This document shows, one piece after another, positions 9,694 to 21,241 of a stretch of DNA of 64,000 nt. Within the stretch, counting starts at the first letter, position 1; each line of letters opens with the position of its first letter. The position numbers and the translations under genes were made by a program. The stretch covers positions 62,001 to 126,000 of the forward strand of contig NZ_MVOC01000007.1 of assembly GCF_002043095.1 (NCBI RefSeq). The letters are read 5' to 3'. Below the pieces are notes generated by a model. It made no database searches. It was not told where the DNA came from and saw only the letters and a list, made by a program, of their open reading frames with translations. This stretch comes from Mycobacterium sp. AT1. GTDB taxonomy: Bacteria; Actinomycetota; Actinomycetes; Mycobacteriales; Mycobacteriaceae.

Positions 9694-12611
9694 CCGAGCC
9701 GCACAACCGCTCGGCCGAAAACGAGCCGACCACGGACGCCATCCCGACGTCGTCGGGCCCCGCGGTGAACCCCACCCGCCACCGGCTCCCGCGCTTCATC
9801 CGCACCTTCGCCCTGCCGATCATCCTCGGCTGGATCGTCGTCATCGCCCTTGGCAACGTGCTGGTCCCCCAGCTCGAAGAGGTCGGCAAGCTGCGGTCGG
9901 TGTCGATGAGCCCGGACGACGCGCCATCGGTCATCGCCATGAAGCACGTCGGCGAAACGTTCAAGGAATTCAAGTCCAACAGCTCCGTCATGATCGTGCT
10001 GGAGGGCCAGGACAAGCTCGGCCAGTCCGCGCACGACTTCTACGACGGCATGGTCAAGGACCTCGAAGCCGACACCAAGCACGTCGAACACGTCAACGAC
10101 ATGTGGAGCGACCCACTGTCGGCGGCGGGCTCCCAAAGCAACGACGGCAAGGCCATGTACGTCCAGGTCTACCTGGCGGGCAACCAGGGCGAGGCGCTGG
10201 CCAACGACTCCGTCGAGGCCGTGCAGAAGATCGTCGGCAACCTCAAGCCACCGGACGGCATCAAGGCCTACGTCACCGGCCCCGCGGCGCTGTCCGCCGA
10301 CCAGAACATCGCCAGCGACAAGAGCCTCCGGCTGATCGAGGCCGTGACGTTCACCGTCATCATCGTCATGCTGTTGCTCGTCTACCGATCCATCGTCACG
10401 GTGCTGATAACGCTGGTGATGGTGGTCCTCGAGCTGGCCGCCGCGCGAGGAATCGTGGCGTTCCTCGGCTATCACAACATCATCGGCCTCTCGACCTTCG
10501 CGACCAACCTGCTGGTCACCCTCGCGATAGCCGCGGCGACGGACTATGCGATCTTCCTGCTCGGCCGATATCAGGAAGCGCGAAGTCTTGGCGAGGACAA
10601 GGAAGACGCCTACTACACGATGTTCAACGGCACGGCGCACGTCGTGCTCGGCTCGGGTCTGACCATCGCGGGTGCCACCTTCTGCCTCAGCTTCACCCGA
10701 CTCCCCTACTTCCAGACCCTCGGCGTACCCCTGGCGATCGGCATGATGATCGTGGTCGGGTGCGCGCTGACGCTTGGCCCCGCGGTGGTCACCATCGCCA
10801 GCAGGTTCGGCCTGCTCGAACCCAAGCGTGCGATGCAGACCCGCGGCTGGCGCAAGATCGGCGCCATGGTCGTCCGCTGGCCGGGTCCCATCCTGGTCGC
10901 GACGATCGCATTGTCGCTGGTCGGCCTGCTCACGCTGCCGGGGTACAAGACCAATTACAACGACCGCAACTACCTCCCGCCCGACCTGCCTGCCAACGAG
11001 GGCTACACGGCAGCCGACCGGCACTTCTCCCAGGCGCGGCTCAACCCCGAGCTGCTGATGATCGAGAGTGATCACGACCTGCGGAACTCGGCGGACTTCC
11101 TGGTCGTGGACAAGATCGCCAAGGCGGTCTTCAAGACCCCCGGCATCGGGCGGGTCCAGGCGATCACCCGGCCGCTGGGAACGCCGATCGAGCACACCTC
11201 GATCCCGTTCCAGATCAGCATGCAGGGCACCACGCAGCAGATGAACCTGAAGTACCAACAGGATTCGTTCGCCAGCATGCTCAAGCAGGCCGACGAGATG
11301 CAGGGCATGATCGAGAACCTCGAGCACATGCTGGTCCTGATGAAGCAGCTCAACGACGTCACCCACGACTTGACGCTGAAGACCAAGGACATGGTCGCGA
11401 CGACCAACGAGCTGCGCGACAACATCGCGAACTTCGACGACTTCTTCCGGCCGATCCGCTCCTACCTGTACTGGGAGCCGCACTGCTACGACATCCCGCT
11501 GTGCTGGGCGACGCGTTCGGTGTTCGACACCTTGGACGGCATCGACGCACTCAGTGACCAGCTGGGCGGCCTCGTCACCAACCTCGACGCGCTCGACAGG
11601 TTGATGCCGCAGCTGATGGCGTCGCTGCCGCCGATGCTCGCGACCATGAAGTCGATGAAGACCATGATGCTGACGATGTACCAGACCCAAAAGGGCATGT
11701 CGGATCAGATGGCGGCGATGCAGGAGAACCAGTCCGCGATGGGCGAGGCGTTCGACGCGTCGAAGAACGACGACTCGTTCTATCTGCCGCCGGAGATCTT
11801 CGACAACGCCGAGTTCAAGAAGGGCATGAAGAACTTCATTTCGCCCGACGGCCACTCGGTGCGGTTCATCATCAGCCACGAGGGCGACCCGATGAGCGAA
11901 GAGGGCATCTCGCACATCGACGCGATCAAGCAGGCGGCCAAGGAAGCCATCAAGGGCACGCCGCTGGAGGGGTCGAGGATCTACCTCGCAGGCACCGCGG
12001 CGACGTTCAAGGACATGTCCGACGCCAACACCTACGACCTGTTGATCGCCGGTATCGCGTCGCTGGCCCTGATCTTCATCATCATGTTGCTCATCACCAG
12101 GGCGGTGATCGCGTCCGCCGTGATCGTGGGCACGGTGGTGCTGTCCCTCGGCGCGTCCTTCGGTCTGTCGGTCCTCATCTGGCAGCACTTCCTCGGCATC
12201 GAGCTGCACTGGATGGTGATGGCAATGTCCGTGATCATCTTGTTGGCGGTCGGCGCGGACTACAACCTGCTGCTGGTGTCTCGATTCAAGGAAGAGATAC
12301 ACGCCGGCCTGAATACGGGCATCATCAGATCGATGGGCGGTACCGGCTCCGTGGTCACCTCGGCCGGTCTGGTGTTCGCGTTCACCATGATGTCCATGGC
12401 GGTGAGCAGTTTGACCGTCATCGGCCAGGTCGGCACGACGATCGGTCTCGGCTTGCTGTTCGACACCCTGGTGGTCCGGTCGTTCATGACGCCGGCCATC
12501 GCGGCGATGCTCGGCAAGTGGTTCTGGTGGCCGACCCACGTTCGGCAGCGACCCAAGCCGGAACCATGGCCCAGCGTTACCACCCGATCCGAACCCGCTC
12601 CAACAGTCTGA
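9690..12611 (+). CDS. MmpL-family RND transporter
   Basis: 973 aa, normal for MmpL. After a cytoplasmic N terminus there is a first membrane helix (about 36-56), a periplasmic loop, a block of five helices (about 215-370), a long second periplasmic loop with coiled-coil-like Met/Leu-rich segments (about 520-690), and a final block of helices (about 785-950). The proton-relay type motif of the family is seen as [16 protein letters not shown] in the first half and [15 protein letters not shown] in the second. It is translationally coupled to mmpS and followed 11 bp later by a DUF5078-type exported protein. The cargo cannot be inferred; pairing with MmpS suggests the MmpL4/5-like class. Confidence 0.95.
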   Translation: MTEPHNRSAENEPTTDAIPTSSGPAVNPTRHRLPRFIRTFALPIILGWIVVIALGNVLVPQLEEVGKLRSVSMSPDDAPSVIAMKHVGETFKEFKSNSSVMIVLEGQDKLGQSAHDFYDGMVKDLEADTKHVEHVNDMWSDPLSAAGSQSNDGKAMYVQVYLAGNQGEALANDSVEAVQKIVGNLKPPDGIKAYVTGPAALSADQNIASDKSLRLIEAVTFTVIIVMLLLVYRSIVTVLITLVMVVLELAAARGIVAFLGYHNIIGLSTFATNLLVTLAIAAATDYAIFLLGRYQEARSLGEDKEDAYYTMFNGTAHVVLGSGLTIAGATFCLSFTRLPYFQTLGVPLAIGMMIVVGCALTLGPAVVTIASRFGLLEPKRAMQTRGWRKIGAMVVRWPGPILVATIALSLVGLLTLPGYKTNYNDRNYLPPDLPANEGYTAADRHFSQARLNPELLMIESDHDLRNSADFLVVDKIAKAVFKTPGIGRVQAITRPLGTPIEHTSIPFQISMQGTTQQMNLKYQQDSFASMLKQADEMQGMIENLEHMLVLMKQLNDVTHDLTLKTKDMVATTNELRDNIANFDDFFRPIRSYLYWEPHCYDIPLCWATRSVFDTLDGIDALSDQLGGLVTNLDALDRLMPQLMASLPPMLATMKSMKTMMLTMYQTQKGMSDQMAAMQENQSAMGEAFDASKNDDSFYLPPEIFDNAEFKKGMKNFISPDGHSVRFIISHEGDPMSEEGISHIDAIKQAAKEAIKGTPLEGSRIYLAGTAATFKDMSDANTYDLLIAGIASLALIFIIMLLITRAVIASAVIVGTVVLSLGASFGLSVLIWQHFLGIELHWMVMAMSVIILLAVGADYNLLLVSRFKEEIHAGLNTGIIRSMGGTGSVVTSAGLVFAFTMMSMAVSSLTVIGQVGTTIGLGLLFDTLVVRSFMTPAIAAMLGKWFWWPTHVRQRPKPEPWPSVTTRSEPAPTV

Positions 12612-12622
12612 GGAGAGAAAAC

Positions 12623-13096
12623 ATGATGAAGCGCCTGCGCAAGATCGCGCTCCGCACCACCCTCGCGGCCGCCTCGTGTGGCATCGCCGCGACGACGTTG
12701 GCGGGGCCGGCGTCCGCCGACGCCACCGACGACTTCCCGATCCCGCACCGGATGATCATCACCACCTGCGACACCGAGCAGTACATGGCCGCCGCGCGCG
12801 ACACCAGCCCGGTGTACTTCGAGCGGTACATGATCGACCGGAGCAACCGCCCCGCCGACGTCCAGCAGCAGGCCTTCGACCGCATCCACTGGTTCTTCTC
12901 GCTGGACCCGGTGGCCCGCCGCCAGTACTCCGAGGACACCGCCACCAACGTCTACTACGAGAACGTGGCGACGCACTGGGGCAACTGGGCCAAGCTGTTC
13001 TTCAACAACAAGGGCGTCGTCGCCAAGGCCACCGACGTCTGCATGAACTACCCCCGCGGCGACATGTCCGTGTGGAATTGGGCAGTCACCCCCTAG
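12623..13096 (+). CDS. DUF5078-type exported protein
   Basis: 157 aa from the ATG at 12623. The frame is open to 12518 inside mmpL, but GAGGAGAG immediately upstream of 12623 and the resulting signal peptide ([20 protein letters not shown] ... PASA) decide the start. The mature domain reads [23 protein letters not shown] and ends in a second Cys (DVCMNYPRG), as I remember for the mycobacterial DUF5078 family. Its place as third gene after mmpS-mmpL suggests a periplasmic partner of the transporter. It ends at a pair of strong hairpins. Confidence 0.8.
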   Translation: MMKRLRKIALRTTLAAASCGIAATTLAGPASADATDDFPIPHRMIITTCDTEQYMAAARDTSPVYFERYMIDRSNRPADVQQQAFDRIHWFFSLDPVARRQYSEDTATNVYYENVATHWGNWAKLFFNNKGVVAKATDVCMNYPRGDMSVWNWAVTP

Positions 13097-13099
13097 CGT

Positions 13100-13160
13100 C
13101 TCGACTCTGCGGCTACTGCGACCGGTACTCGTACTTCGTCGCAGTAACCGCAGAGTCGAG
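13100..13160. repeat. 23-bp inverted repeat between convergent genes
   Basis: Arms 13100-13122 and 13138-13160 pair over 23 positions with one exception at the fourteenth. On plus-strand RNA that position is a C-A mismatch; on minus-strand RNA it becomes G-U, so the hairpin is fully paired only in transcripts coming from the right-hand gene. Loop of 15 nt. Probably part of a bidirectional terminator with the next hairpin. Confidence 0.6.
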
Positions 13161-13194
13161 AATGGCCGCCGAGTCGCAAGACTCGGCGGCCATT
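13161..13194. terminator. 15-bp perfect hairpin with GCAA loop
   Basis: AATGGCCGCCGAGTC (13161-13175) pairs perfectly with 13180-13194 across a GCAA tetraloop and is followed by CTTCGTCT. It abuts the 23-bp inverted repeat and lies between the stop of the DUF5078-type gene and the convergent Ser/Thr-rich gene. It is the best candidate terminator for the mmpS-mmpL operon. Confidence 0.65.
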
Positions 13195-13207
13195 CTTCGT
13201 CTGGGGC

Positions 13208-14923
13208 CTAGTGCTGCGGACGCCGCCTGCGGCCCATGAACACCGCGAGCACCACCGCCCCGATGCTCAGCGCACCGCACGCCACGGCCACCGCGATCAG
13301 GTAGACGTCGCGCTTGTTCATCCCCGACGGCGACTCGTCCGAGGCCAGCGTCAGCTGGTAGTCCCCGGGCAACGGTCCCGGCCGCGGATCGTCCAGACCG
13401 GGGAACTGCTGGGTCTTGTGCACCTCGAAACTGCGCTCGCCCGTTGGCGTTTGCTTCCATTCACCCCACGCCGGGGTCACACCGTCGAGAAGAACCTTCT
13501 GCTCGCCGAACTGCCGGTCCGGCCCCACGTCGACGATCTTCGCGACCCGGAAGGGCTGATAGGTGGCGTCGGGATAGCGCACCTGGACGGGCACGTTGGC
13601 GAAGTTCACCAACGCCGGCGGAGGCGGCGGCAGCGGCAGCCCGACTCCCGGGAAGAAGCCGCCACCGAAGAAGCTGCCCACCGCCACGTTGACGGCCTGG
13701 TTGATCGTGTTGGTGACCACGGCCGTGAAGCTGTACGCGGCGTACTGGGCCACCTCGAGGACGATCCGGCCCAGCGGCGGGATCCACGCCACGCGCGGCG
13801 CATTCTGATAGACGTAGACGATCCGCACCGGATCGCGGTACGGGTTGCTCAGCACCGGGCGGTAGTACTCGTCGTACTCGACCCAGTCCGGCCGCCACTG
13901 CCGCACGTTGCGGTCCCAGCCGCCGGCGAGCCTCACCTGGTCGTCGTCGAACCGGTTGTTCCCGTTGAACGGGTTGAAGTCGCGGTTCGGCAGGTCGACG
14001 ATGCGGGCGACGTTCTGGATGTCGAGCGGAGCGGCCGCGGCGGGCTTCTCCTCGACCACCTTGGCGGTCTTGGCGATCTGGACGTCGGCTTCGGGAGCCT
14101 CGAGCGTCTGCGGTGCGACCTTTTCGATGACCTTCGGGAAGGCCTCGGCCGACGAGCTCGACGAATTCGACGAGGAGGATTCGCGCTCGCTGCTGGTGCC
14201 AGCCGACTCGGACGTCGACGAGGGCGAGCCGGACGTGGACGATTCCGACGTGTCCTCGGACCGCCTCGGCTCGTCGGACGACGAGGACTCCGTCGAGGAC
14301 TCGCTCGACGACTCGGTCGAGGTCTCCGTCGACGACTCGGCCGGGCTCGAGGTGGACGTCGAGGATTCGCTCTTCGGCGCGGCCGAGCTGGTCGTGGTCT
14401 CCGACGGGCTCGACGACGTCGGTGAGGGCGCGGCGCTGGTCGTGACGGGAGTGGACGTCGTCGGGCTCTTGGTCGCCGACGTCACGGGTGCCTCACGCTG
14501 CGGTGTCGGCGCAGCGCTGGTCACCGCGGGCTCGGGCTCGGATGCCGGCGCGACGGGCTCGGGGGCTCGCGTCTGCTTCGGTGCCTCGGCGGTCGGTTCG
14601 ACGACCGGTGCCGGTGCTTCCACCGTCGGCACGACGACCGGCGCAGGCTCGGGCGCAGGCGCGACGGGGGACGGGATGTCGGCGACCGTTGGCTTCTCTG
14701 CGGGCTTCTCGGCGGGCTTCTCCGCGGGGGCCTCGGACGCGGCGGCCGGCGGCTCCGGCACGACCGTCGTGGTGGGAGCCGACGTCTCGTCGCCCGGTTT
14801 GGCGAAGGCGGGGGCGACCCCTCCGGTCAACGCCGTCAAGGAGATCACCACACCGGACGCCAATACGGCGCAGACGGTCCTCTTGCGGCAAATCTTCAAT
14901 GGCGTCTTCGCTGGTGCACCCAT
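13208..14923 (-). CDS. Ser/Thr/Pro-rich surface protein with C-terminal membrane anchor
   Basis: 571 aa. A signal peptide (about 1-41, ending APAFA) is followed by about 230 residues of low complexity: EKPA repeats, Pro/Ala/Val stretches and then nearly pure Ser/Thr/Glu. A more ordinary domain follows (about 290-530) with NRDFNPFNGNNRFDDDQVRL, a Trp/Tyr-rich segment and a hydrophobic loop FFGGGFFPGVGLPLPPPPPA. One helix near the end (about 540-562) and the tail MGRRRRPQH would anchor it in the membrane. The Ser/Thr region looks like a wall-spanning, possibly O-mannosylated stalk (inference). AAGGAG lies 10 bp before the ATG. No neighbour shares its operon. Confidence 0.8.
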   Translation of the reverse strand: MGAPAKTPLKICRKRTVCAVLASGVVISLTALTGGVAPAFAKPGDETSAPTTTVVPEPPAAASEAPAEKPAEKPAEKPTVADIPSPVAPAPEPAPVVVPTVEAPAPVVEPTAEAPKQTRAPEPVAPASEPEPAVTSAAPTPQREAPVTSATKSPTTSTPVTTSAAPSPTSSSPSETTTSSAAPKSESSTSTSSPAESSTETSTESSSESSTESSSSDEPRRSEDTSESSTSGSPSSTSESAGTSSERESSSSNSSSSSAEAFPKVIEKVAPQTLEAPEADVQIAKTAKVVEEKPAAAAPLDIQNVARIVDLPNRDFNPFNGNNRFDDDQVRLAGGWDRNVRQWRPDWVEYDEYYRPVLSNPYRDPVRIVYVYQNAPRVAWIPPLGRIVLEVAQYAAYSFTAVVTNTINQAVNVAVGSFFGGGFFPGVGLPLPPPPPALVNFANVPVQVRYPDATYQPFRVAKIVDVGPDRQFGEQKVLLDGVTPAWGEWKQTPTGERSFEVHKTQQFPGLDDPRPGPLPGDYQLTLASDESPSGMNKRDVYLIAVAVACGALSIGAVVLAVFMGRRRRPQH

Positions 14924-15023
14924 CGTGCATTGACTCCTTACGGTCTTCGCCCCCGACGCTGGTCACGGACCAGTGGCCGGTGCGTCATCACTCACCAAAG
15001 ACATCGCTGAGCCGACGGATTCG

Positions 15024-16630
<1,607 letters not shown>

Positions 16631-16634
<4 letters not shown>

Positions 16635-17521
16635 TGCTTCCTCCGCACTTCGGCCATCGTGCGTTGCTTGGGGTCGAGCACGTCGCGCAGACCGTCTCCG
16701 ACGAGGTTGAAGGCGAGCACGATGACGAAGATCGCCGCGCCGGGGAACACCGCCATCCACCACGCCAGGGTGACGAAACCCTGCGAGTCGAAGATCATCC
16801 GACCCAGCGACGGCTCGGGCGGCTGAATGCCGAGCCCGAGGAACGACAGGGCCGCCTCGGAGAGGATGGCGAACGCCAGCGACAGCGACGTCTGAACGAT
16901 CAAGGGCCCCGCGATGTTTGGCAACACGTGCCGCACCAGGATGTACCGGTGCCCGGTGCCCATGGTGCGTGACACCTGCACGAACGGTTCCACCCTGACG
17001 CCGAGGGTGCTGGCCCGGGCGACGCGGGCGAAGATCGGTGTGTAGACCACGCCGATCGCCAACATCGTGGTGGTGACGCCTGGGCCGAGGACCGCCACGA
17101 TGGCCAGCGCGAGCAGCAGCACCGGGAACGCGAACATGACGTCGACCACGCGCATGAACACCGTGTCCACCCAGCCGCCGCGATAACCCGCCACGACGCC
17201 GACGGTGACGCCGACCACGACGGCGAACAGCACACTGACGACGGCGACCTGCATCGACGCCTGGATCGCGACGAGCACCCGCGACAACACGTCGCGGCCG
17301 AGTTCGTCGGTGCCGAACCAGTGTGCGCCGCTGGGGCCGCGCAACGCATTTGGCACGTCGACGTCGTTGATCCCGTACGGGGCGATCCACGTCGCACCGA
17401 CCGCGACGACGAGCACCACGACCAGGACGGTCGCACTCACGGCCGTGACGGGGTTGCGCAGCAGTAGCCGCAGCGAGCCGACCCGCCCGGTCTGCGTCTC
17501 GTCCACGTCGGGTTCGGTCAT
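16631..17521 (-). CDS. ABC permease, DppC type
   Basis: 296 aa. A first helix near the N terminus (about 25-47) is followed by the PYGINDVDVPNALRGPSGAHWFGTDELGRDV segment typical of DppC/OppC N-terminal domains (given here in pieces: WFGTDELGRD), then five more helices. The EAA-type cytoplasmic loop that contacts the ATPase is in the region around FVQVSRTMGTGHRYILVRHV. ATG start at 17521 overlaps the upstream permease stop by 4 bp. Works with the genes on both sides to import a peptide-like solute. Confidence 0.93.
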
Positions 17522-18474
17522 GACAGCCTGATCCTCGGGTCGACCACCGCGTAGAGCATGTCCACCACCAGGTTGACGACGAGGAACAGCACCGCGATCA
17601 GCAGCACGGCACCCTGAATCACCGGATAGTCACGGGAGGCAACGGAATTGAACACCAAACGGCCTAGACCCGGCCAGGCGAACACGACCTCGACGACGAT
17701 GACGCCACCGAGGATCGTGGCGAGCTGGATGCCGGTGATGGTGAGGATCGGCACCAGCGCGTTGCGCACGGTGTGGCGGAACGTGACCACCTTGGGCGGC
17801 AATCCCTTCGAACGCGCCGTGCGCACGTAGCCCATCGCGGCGACTTCGAGTACGGCCGAGCGCACGTAGCGCGTCAGGATGGCCGCCGCGACGAGGCCGA
17901 CGGTCAACCCCGGCAGGACGAGGTGGCGCAACCACCCGGCCGGGTCTTCCAAGAGTGGACGGTACCCGGAGGTTGGCAGCCAGCCGAGCGTGCTGGAGAA
18001 CAGGGCGATCAACAGGATGCCCATCCAGAAGTCGGGGATCGAGACGCCGAACTGGCTGGTGACGCGCACGATGACGTCGCCGATCCGGCCCTCGCGCAGT
18101 GCCGAGTAGATGCCGGCGGGCAGGGCGATCAGGAGCGCCACGACGATGCCGAACGCGGCGAGGGACGCGGTGGCGGGCAGCCGATCGAGCAGAATCCCCG
18201 CAACCGGGTCGCCGTTGCGGAAGCTGACTCCGAGATTCCCGGTCAGTGCCGAGCCGACGTAGCCGAAGAACTGTTGCAGCAACGGGCGATCCAGCCCGCT
18301 CGCCGCCCGCAGGGCGTCGTAGGCCTCGGGGGTGTAGCGCGTTCCCAACGCGATGCGCACGGGGTCGCCAGGGACGAGTTGGACGAGCGCGAACACGACG
18401 ATCAGGACGCCGAACAACACCACCAGTGAGTAGGCGAGGCGACGGACCAGGAACCGTACGATCGGGTGCGTCAC
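17518..18474 (-). CDS. ABC permease, DppB type
   Basis: 318 aa from a GTG at 18474 that overlaps the binding-protein stop as GTGA. N-terminal helix (LVVLFGVLIVVFALVQLVPGDP) with the VPGDP motif of DppB/OppB, then the ADIA-type periplasmic region and five further helices. The EAA loop reads YVRTARSKGLPPKVV, matching the consensus of this family. It pairs with the DppC-type permease to form the membrane channel of the importer. Confidence 0.94.
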   Translation of the reverse strand: MTHPIVRFLVRRLAYSLVVLFGVLIVVFALVQLVPGDPVRIALGTRYTPEAYDALRAASGLDRPLLQQFFGYVGSALTGNLGVSFRNGDPVAGILLDRLPATASLAAFGIVVALLIALPAGIYSALREGRIGDVIVRVTSQFGVSIPDFWMGILLIALFSSTLGWLPTSGYRPLLEDPAGWLRHLVLPGLTVGLVAAAILTRYVRSAVLEVAAMGYVRTARSKGLPPKVVTFRHTVRNALVPILTITGIQLATILGGVIVVEVVFAWPGLGRLVFNSVASRDYPVIQGAVLLIAVLFLVVNLVVDMLYAVVDPRIRLS

Positions 18475-19994
18475 CGATCCTCACCCCCACTCAGGCTCGC
18501 CGTCCTGAACCGGATCGCGCCGTCGCGGCGGGCCTCGTACCCCGACAATCTCGTCGTCCACGCTTGGATGACCGACGGGTTGTACAGATAGAGGTAGCTC
18601 ACCTGGTCGGCGATGATGGTCGCCGCCTTGGCGTAATCCTGTTGGCGCACAGCCCTGTCGGTCTCCGTGCGGCCGGCGTCCAGCAGCCGGTCCACGTCGG
18701 GATTGGAGAACTTCTGGGCGTTGTTGGCACCGTCGGTGTGATGCTGGGCGTAGTAGAAGTCGTCGGGGTCGATGTTGCCGAGCCAGCCCATCATCAGCAT
18801 GTCGAAGTTGCCCGAATTCTGTTCGTCGAGCCACGTGGCGAAGTCGACGGTGCGAATGTTCACCGTGATGCCAAGGGGCGCAAGGTTGTCGGCGATCACC
18901 TGTGCGGCGGTGACGGTCTCCGGATACTCGCTGGTAACCAGCAGGTCCATTCGGTCGGGGTGGACGCCGGCCTCATCGAGAAGTCGCCGTGCCTCGTCGG
19001 TGTCGTAGCGATATTTGTCGTACGGCGTGTACCAGGGGTTGCCCTCGGGAATCGCCAGTTGGTTCGCGGTGGCGCTGCCGTAACTGGTGGCCTGCACGAT
19101 GGACTTCCGGTCGACGCCGTAGGCAATCGCCTGGCGCACTCTCGGGTCGTTCCAGGGCGCCTTGGCCTCGTTGAGCGCGAGGTACCAGTAGTCGTTGCTC
19201 GGCGTCACCGCGAGGTGAATCGAGTCGTCGTCCTTGAGCTGCGAGATACGTTGGGTGGGAACCGAATCGGTCCAGTCGATCTCGCCTGCCTGCAGCGCCG
19301 ACAGGGCCGTCGACGGTTCGGTGATGAACTCGAACGTCACCCCGGGGATCTTGGGTGGACCGCCCCAGTAGGCGGGGTTGGCCTTCAGGACGATCGAGTC
19401 CCCGCTCTTCTGCGAGACGAACGAGAAGGGCCCCGTCCCGATCGGGTGGGTGGCGATCTGACCGCTCTCGACGTTCTTGCGCGACACGATCGCCATGCCC
19501 TTGAAACCGCCGATGTTGGTGAGCAGGTTCGGCGTGGGCCTCGTCACCCTGATGACGACGGTGCCGTCGTCGGGCGCCGTGACGTCGGCGACGCTGCTGA
19601 ACTTGTCGACGTTGGAGAGTTTCTCGTCGATGATCCGCCGGTAGGAGTACACGACGTCGGCCGCGGTGAACGGACTGCCGTCGTGAAACCTCACGCCCTT
19701 GCGCAGCCGAAAGGTCCACGCGAGTTGATCTGGCGAGACGGTCCACGACTCGGCGAGCGCGGGTTTCATCTCGAGGTCGGCGTCGGGTTCGACGAGGGTA
19801 TCGAACACGTTTTCCAGCACCTCGAAGGAGAAGTACGCGCTGGTCTTTTGGGGGTCCAGTTGGTCGGGTTCGCCTGCGATGGCGGCGATCAGGTTGCCCG
19901 AGCCTTGGCCGAGGTCGACGCGCTGCGCCGGTGCGCACGACACCGCCAACACAGCGGCCACGACGACGGAGACGACTGTCCGCAGTGGTCGCAT
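18471..19994 (-). CDS. Family 5 solute-binding lipoprotein
   Basis: 507 aa, first gene of the importer operon. A short signal peptide ends in a lipobox-like VLAVSC (Cys about 20), so the protein is probably lipid-anchored outside the membrane. The SBP_bac_5 features are present: PDQLDPQKTSAYFSFEVLENVFDTL, the WTFRLRKGVRFHDGSPFTAADV block (given in part: FRLRKGVRFHDGSPF) and YWYLALNEAKAPW. The family binds peptides, opines, nickel-chelates or glycosides. The ligand is unknown. It is divergent from the Lgt-like gene, with 84 bp between starts. Confidence 0.93.
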   Translation of the reverse strand: MRPLRTVVSVVVAAVLAVSCAPAQRVDLGQGSGNLIAAIAGEPDQLDPQKTSAYFSFEVLENVFDTLVEPDADLEMKPALAESWTVSPDQLAWTFRLRKGVRFHDGSPFTAADVVYSYRRIIDEKLSNVDKFSSVADVTAPDDGTVVIRVTRPTPNLLTNIGGFKGMAIVSRKNVESGQIATHPIGTGPFSFVSQKSGDSIVLKANPAYWGGPPKIPGVTFEFITEPSTALSALQAGEIDWTDSVPTQRISQLKDDDSIHLAVTPSNDYWYLALNEAKAPWNDPRVRQAIAYGVDRKSIVQATSYGSATANQLAIPEGNPWYTPYDKYRYDTDEARRLLDEAGVHPDRMDLLVTSEYPETVTAAQVIADNLAPLGITVNIRTVDFATWLDEQNSGNFDMLMMGWLGNIDPDDFYYAQHHTDGANNAQKFSNPDVDRLLDAGRTETDRAVRQQDYAKAATIIADQVSYLYLYNPSVIQAWTTRLSGYEARRDGAIRFRTASLSGGEDR

Positions 19995-20078
19995 CAGCCT
20001 CGACTACCCACTGCCGCGCGATCGCACACGTCGGCCATTCGTCGCACACCCTCGGAGACGCCGCACTACCGTAGGCGG

Positions 20079-20864
20079 ATGGGGGTGACCTGGCGCGTCG
20101 GCTGGCTCGACATCCCGGTCCACGGCGTGTTCGTCGGCCTTGGCGTCCTCGTCGCCAGCGTGGTGTTCGTCCTCGAGGCACGGCGGCGGGGCGCGTTGGG
20201 CGAGGAGTCGCTCGTCGCGGTCACCGGCGCCCTGGTTGGCGGGGCGCTGGGAATGCGGCTCTCCGGACTCGTCGAGCACCTCGACCCGCGGCTCAACCCC
20301 AGCCTCGCCGAGGCGTGGGCATTCGGCTCCCGCAGCATCTTGGGTGGGCTGCTCGGCGCGTACGTCGGGGTGCTCGTCGCCAAGCGGATCATCGGGTACC
20401 GCGGCAAGACCGGTGACCTGTTTGCCCCCGCCGTCGCACTGGGCATGGCCGTGGGTCGCATCGGGTGCCTGCTGACCGAGGCACCCGGGCGACCGACCAG
20501 CCTTCCGTGGGGCGTTCACGCCCCGGCCACCACCCCGGAGTGCCCTGGCTGCCTGACGGGGCAGGCGATGCATCCGTCGTTCGCCTACGAAATCGTCTTC
20601 CAGCTCGCCGCATTCGCCGTGCTGCTGTGGTTGCGCTCGCGCATTACCCACCCCGGCGAGCTCTTCGTCCTCTATGTCGCGGCGTACGCGGTGTTCCGAT
20701 TCCTGGTCGAGTTCACCCGCGCCAACGAGACGGTGTGGCTGAATCTGACTCGGCCCCAATGGTTCCTGCTCGTCAGCATGGTCGTCGTCGGGTTCCGGTT
20801 GCACCGCGGCTACCGTCGCGGCTACTACGAGGCACTCGTAGGAAGGCAGAGGGTGGCGTCATGA
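20079..20864 (+). CDS. Lgt-like (prolipoprotein diacylglyceryl transferase family) membrane enzyme
   Basis: 261 aa, polytopic. Family landmarks are GLLGAYVGVLVAKR, GRIGCLLTE, MHPSFAYE and RFLVEFTR, matching the GG-rich helix, the GRxGNFxN motif, HPTQLYE and RFFVEF of true Lgt. The central Asn residues of GRxGNFxN are replaced (Cys, Thr), so this is a divergent paralogue and not the housekeeping enzyme. Lgt moves diacylglycerol from phosphatidylglycerol to a lipoprotein cysteine. The ATG at 20079 has no ribosome-binding site; a TACCGT hexamer 6 bp upstream would fit a leaderless start. Its stop overlaps the next gene as ATGA, and a radical SAM gene follows. Confidence 0.82.
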   Translation: MGVTWRVGWLDIPVHGVFVGLGVLVASVVFVLEARRRGALGEESLVAVTGALVGGALGMRLSGLVEHLDPRLNPSLAEAWAFGSRSILGGLLGAYVGVLVAKRIIGYRGKTGDLFAPAVALGMAVGRIGCLLTEAPGRPTSLPWGVHAPATTPECPGCLTGQAMHPSFAYEIVFQLAAFAVLLWLRSRITHPGELFVLYVAAYAVFRFLVEFTRANETVWLNLTRPQWFLLVSMVVVGFRLHRGYRRGYYEALVGRQRVAS

Positions 20865-21238
20865 CCGTTCCTCCGTTCCAGCCACCTCCTCCACCGCCGC
20901 CGCCGGGCTGGTATCCACCACCTCCTCCTCCGCCGAACAACACCGGGACGGTCGTCGGCCTCGCCGTCGTCGGCGTCATGGCGTTCGGCGCGGTCAACCT
21001 GCTCGTCGGGCTGGTCGTACTGGCCATCGCCGCGGAGCACGGCGGTGCCGTCGTGGGAGTGGGCGCGGTGATCCTCGCCCTCATCGCGTTTGGCGGCGGC
21101 GCGGGTCTCATCGCGCTTCGACGGCCGTGGACCAAGGGCCTCGGAATCGGGCTGATGATCGGCTGGGCGTTGCTCTCCATCACCAGCGTCGGCTTTTGTA
21201 CCGGCCTCAACCCCGAGATGTACACCGGAGGAATCTGA
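20861..21238 (+). CDS. Small membrane protein with Pro-rich N terminus
   Basis: 125 aa. Starts at an ATG overlapping the Lgt-like stop (ATGA). The first 27 residues are mainly Pro (PPPFQPPPP-type runs with GWYPP), then three to four hydrophobic helices cover the rest. No catalytic motif is visible. The Pro-rich head followed by helices is a common layout for mycobacterial membrane proteins of unknown function. It sits between the Lgt-like and radical SAM genes (3 bp to the next start), so it is probably an accessory subunit or a scaffold of the same membrane system. Confidence 0.75.
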   Translation: MTVPPFQPPPPPPPPGWYPPPPPPPNNTGTVVGLAVVGVMAFGAVNLLVGLVVLAIAAEHGGAVVGVGAVILALIAFGGGAGLIALRRPWTKGLGIGLMIGWALLSITSVGFCTGLNPEMYTGGI

Positions 21239-21241
21239 TTC

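Noticed and set aside
9474..12539. A 1021-codon open frame on the minus strand opposite mmpL
   Set aside because: It is rich in His, Arg, Asp and Val from reverse reading of high-GC codons, has no recognisable motif, and lies wholly under a clear MmpL gene.
13900..14800. Tandem repeats on the plus strand (Asp/Ser/Val-rich frame of 341 codons)
   Set aside because: They are the reverse reading of the Ser/Thr-rich stalk of the minus-strand surface protein, not a separate gene.
16635..17390. N-terminal extension of the fused ABC ATPase
   Set aside because: The extra residues are Arg/Gly-rich, overlap the DppC-type permease in another frame, and the ABC domain starts right after the GTG at 16634.
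18246..20078. Long upstream extension of the Lgt-like frame
   Set aside because: It runs antisense to the solute-binding protein and shows shadow-frame composition; the Lgt fold begins at 20079.
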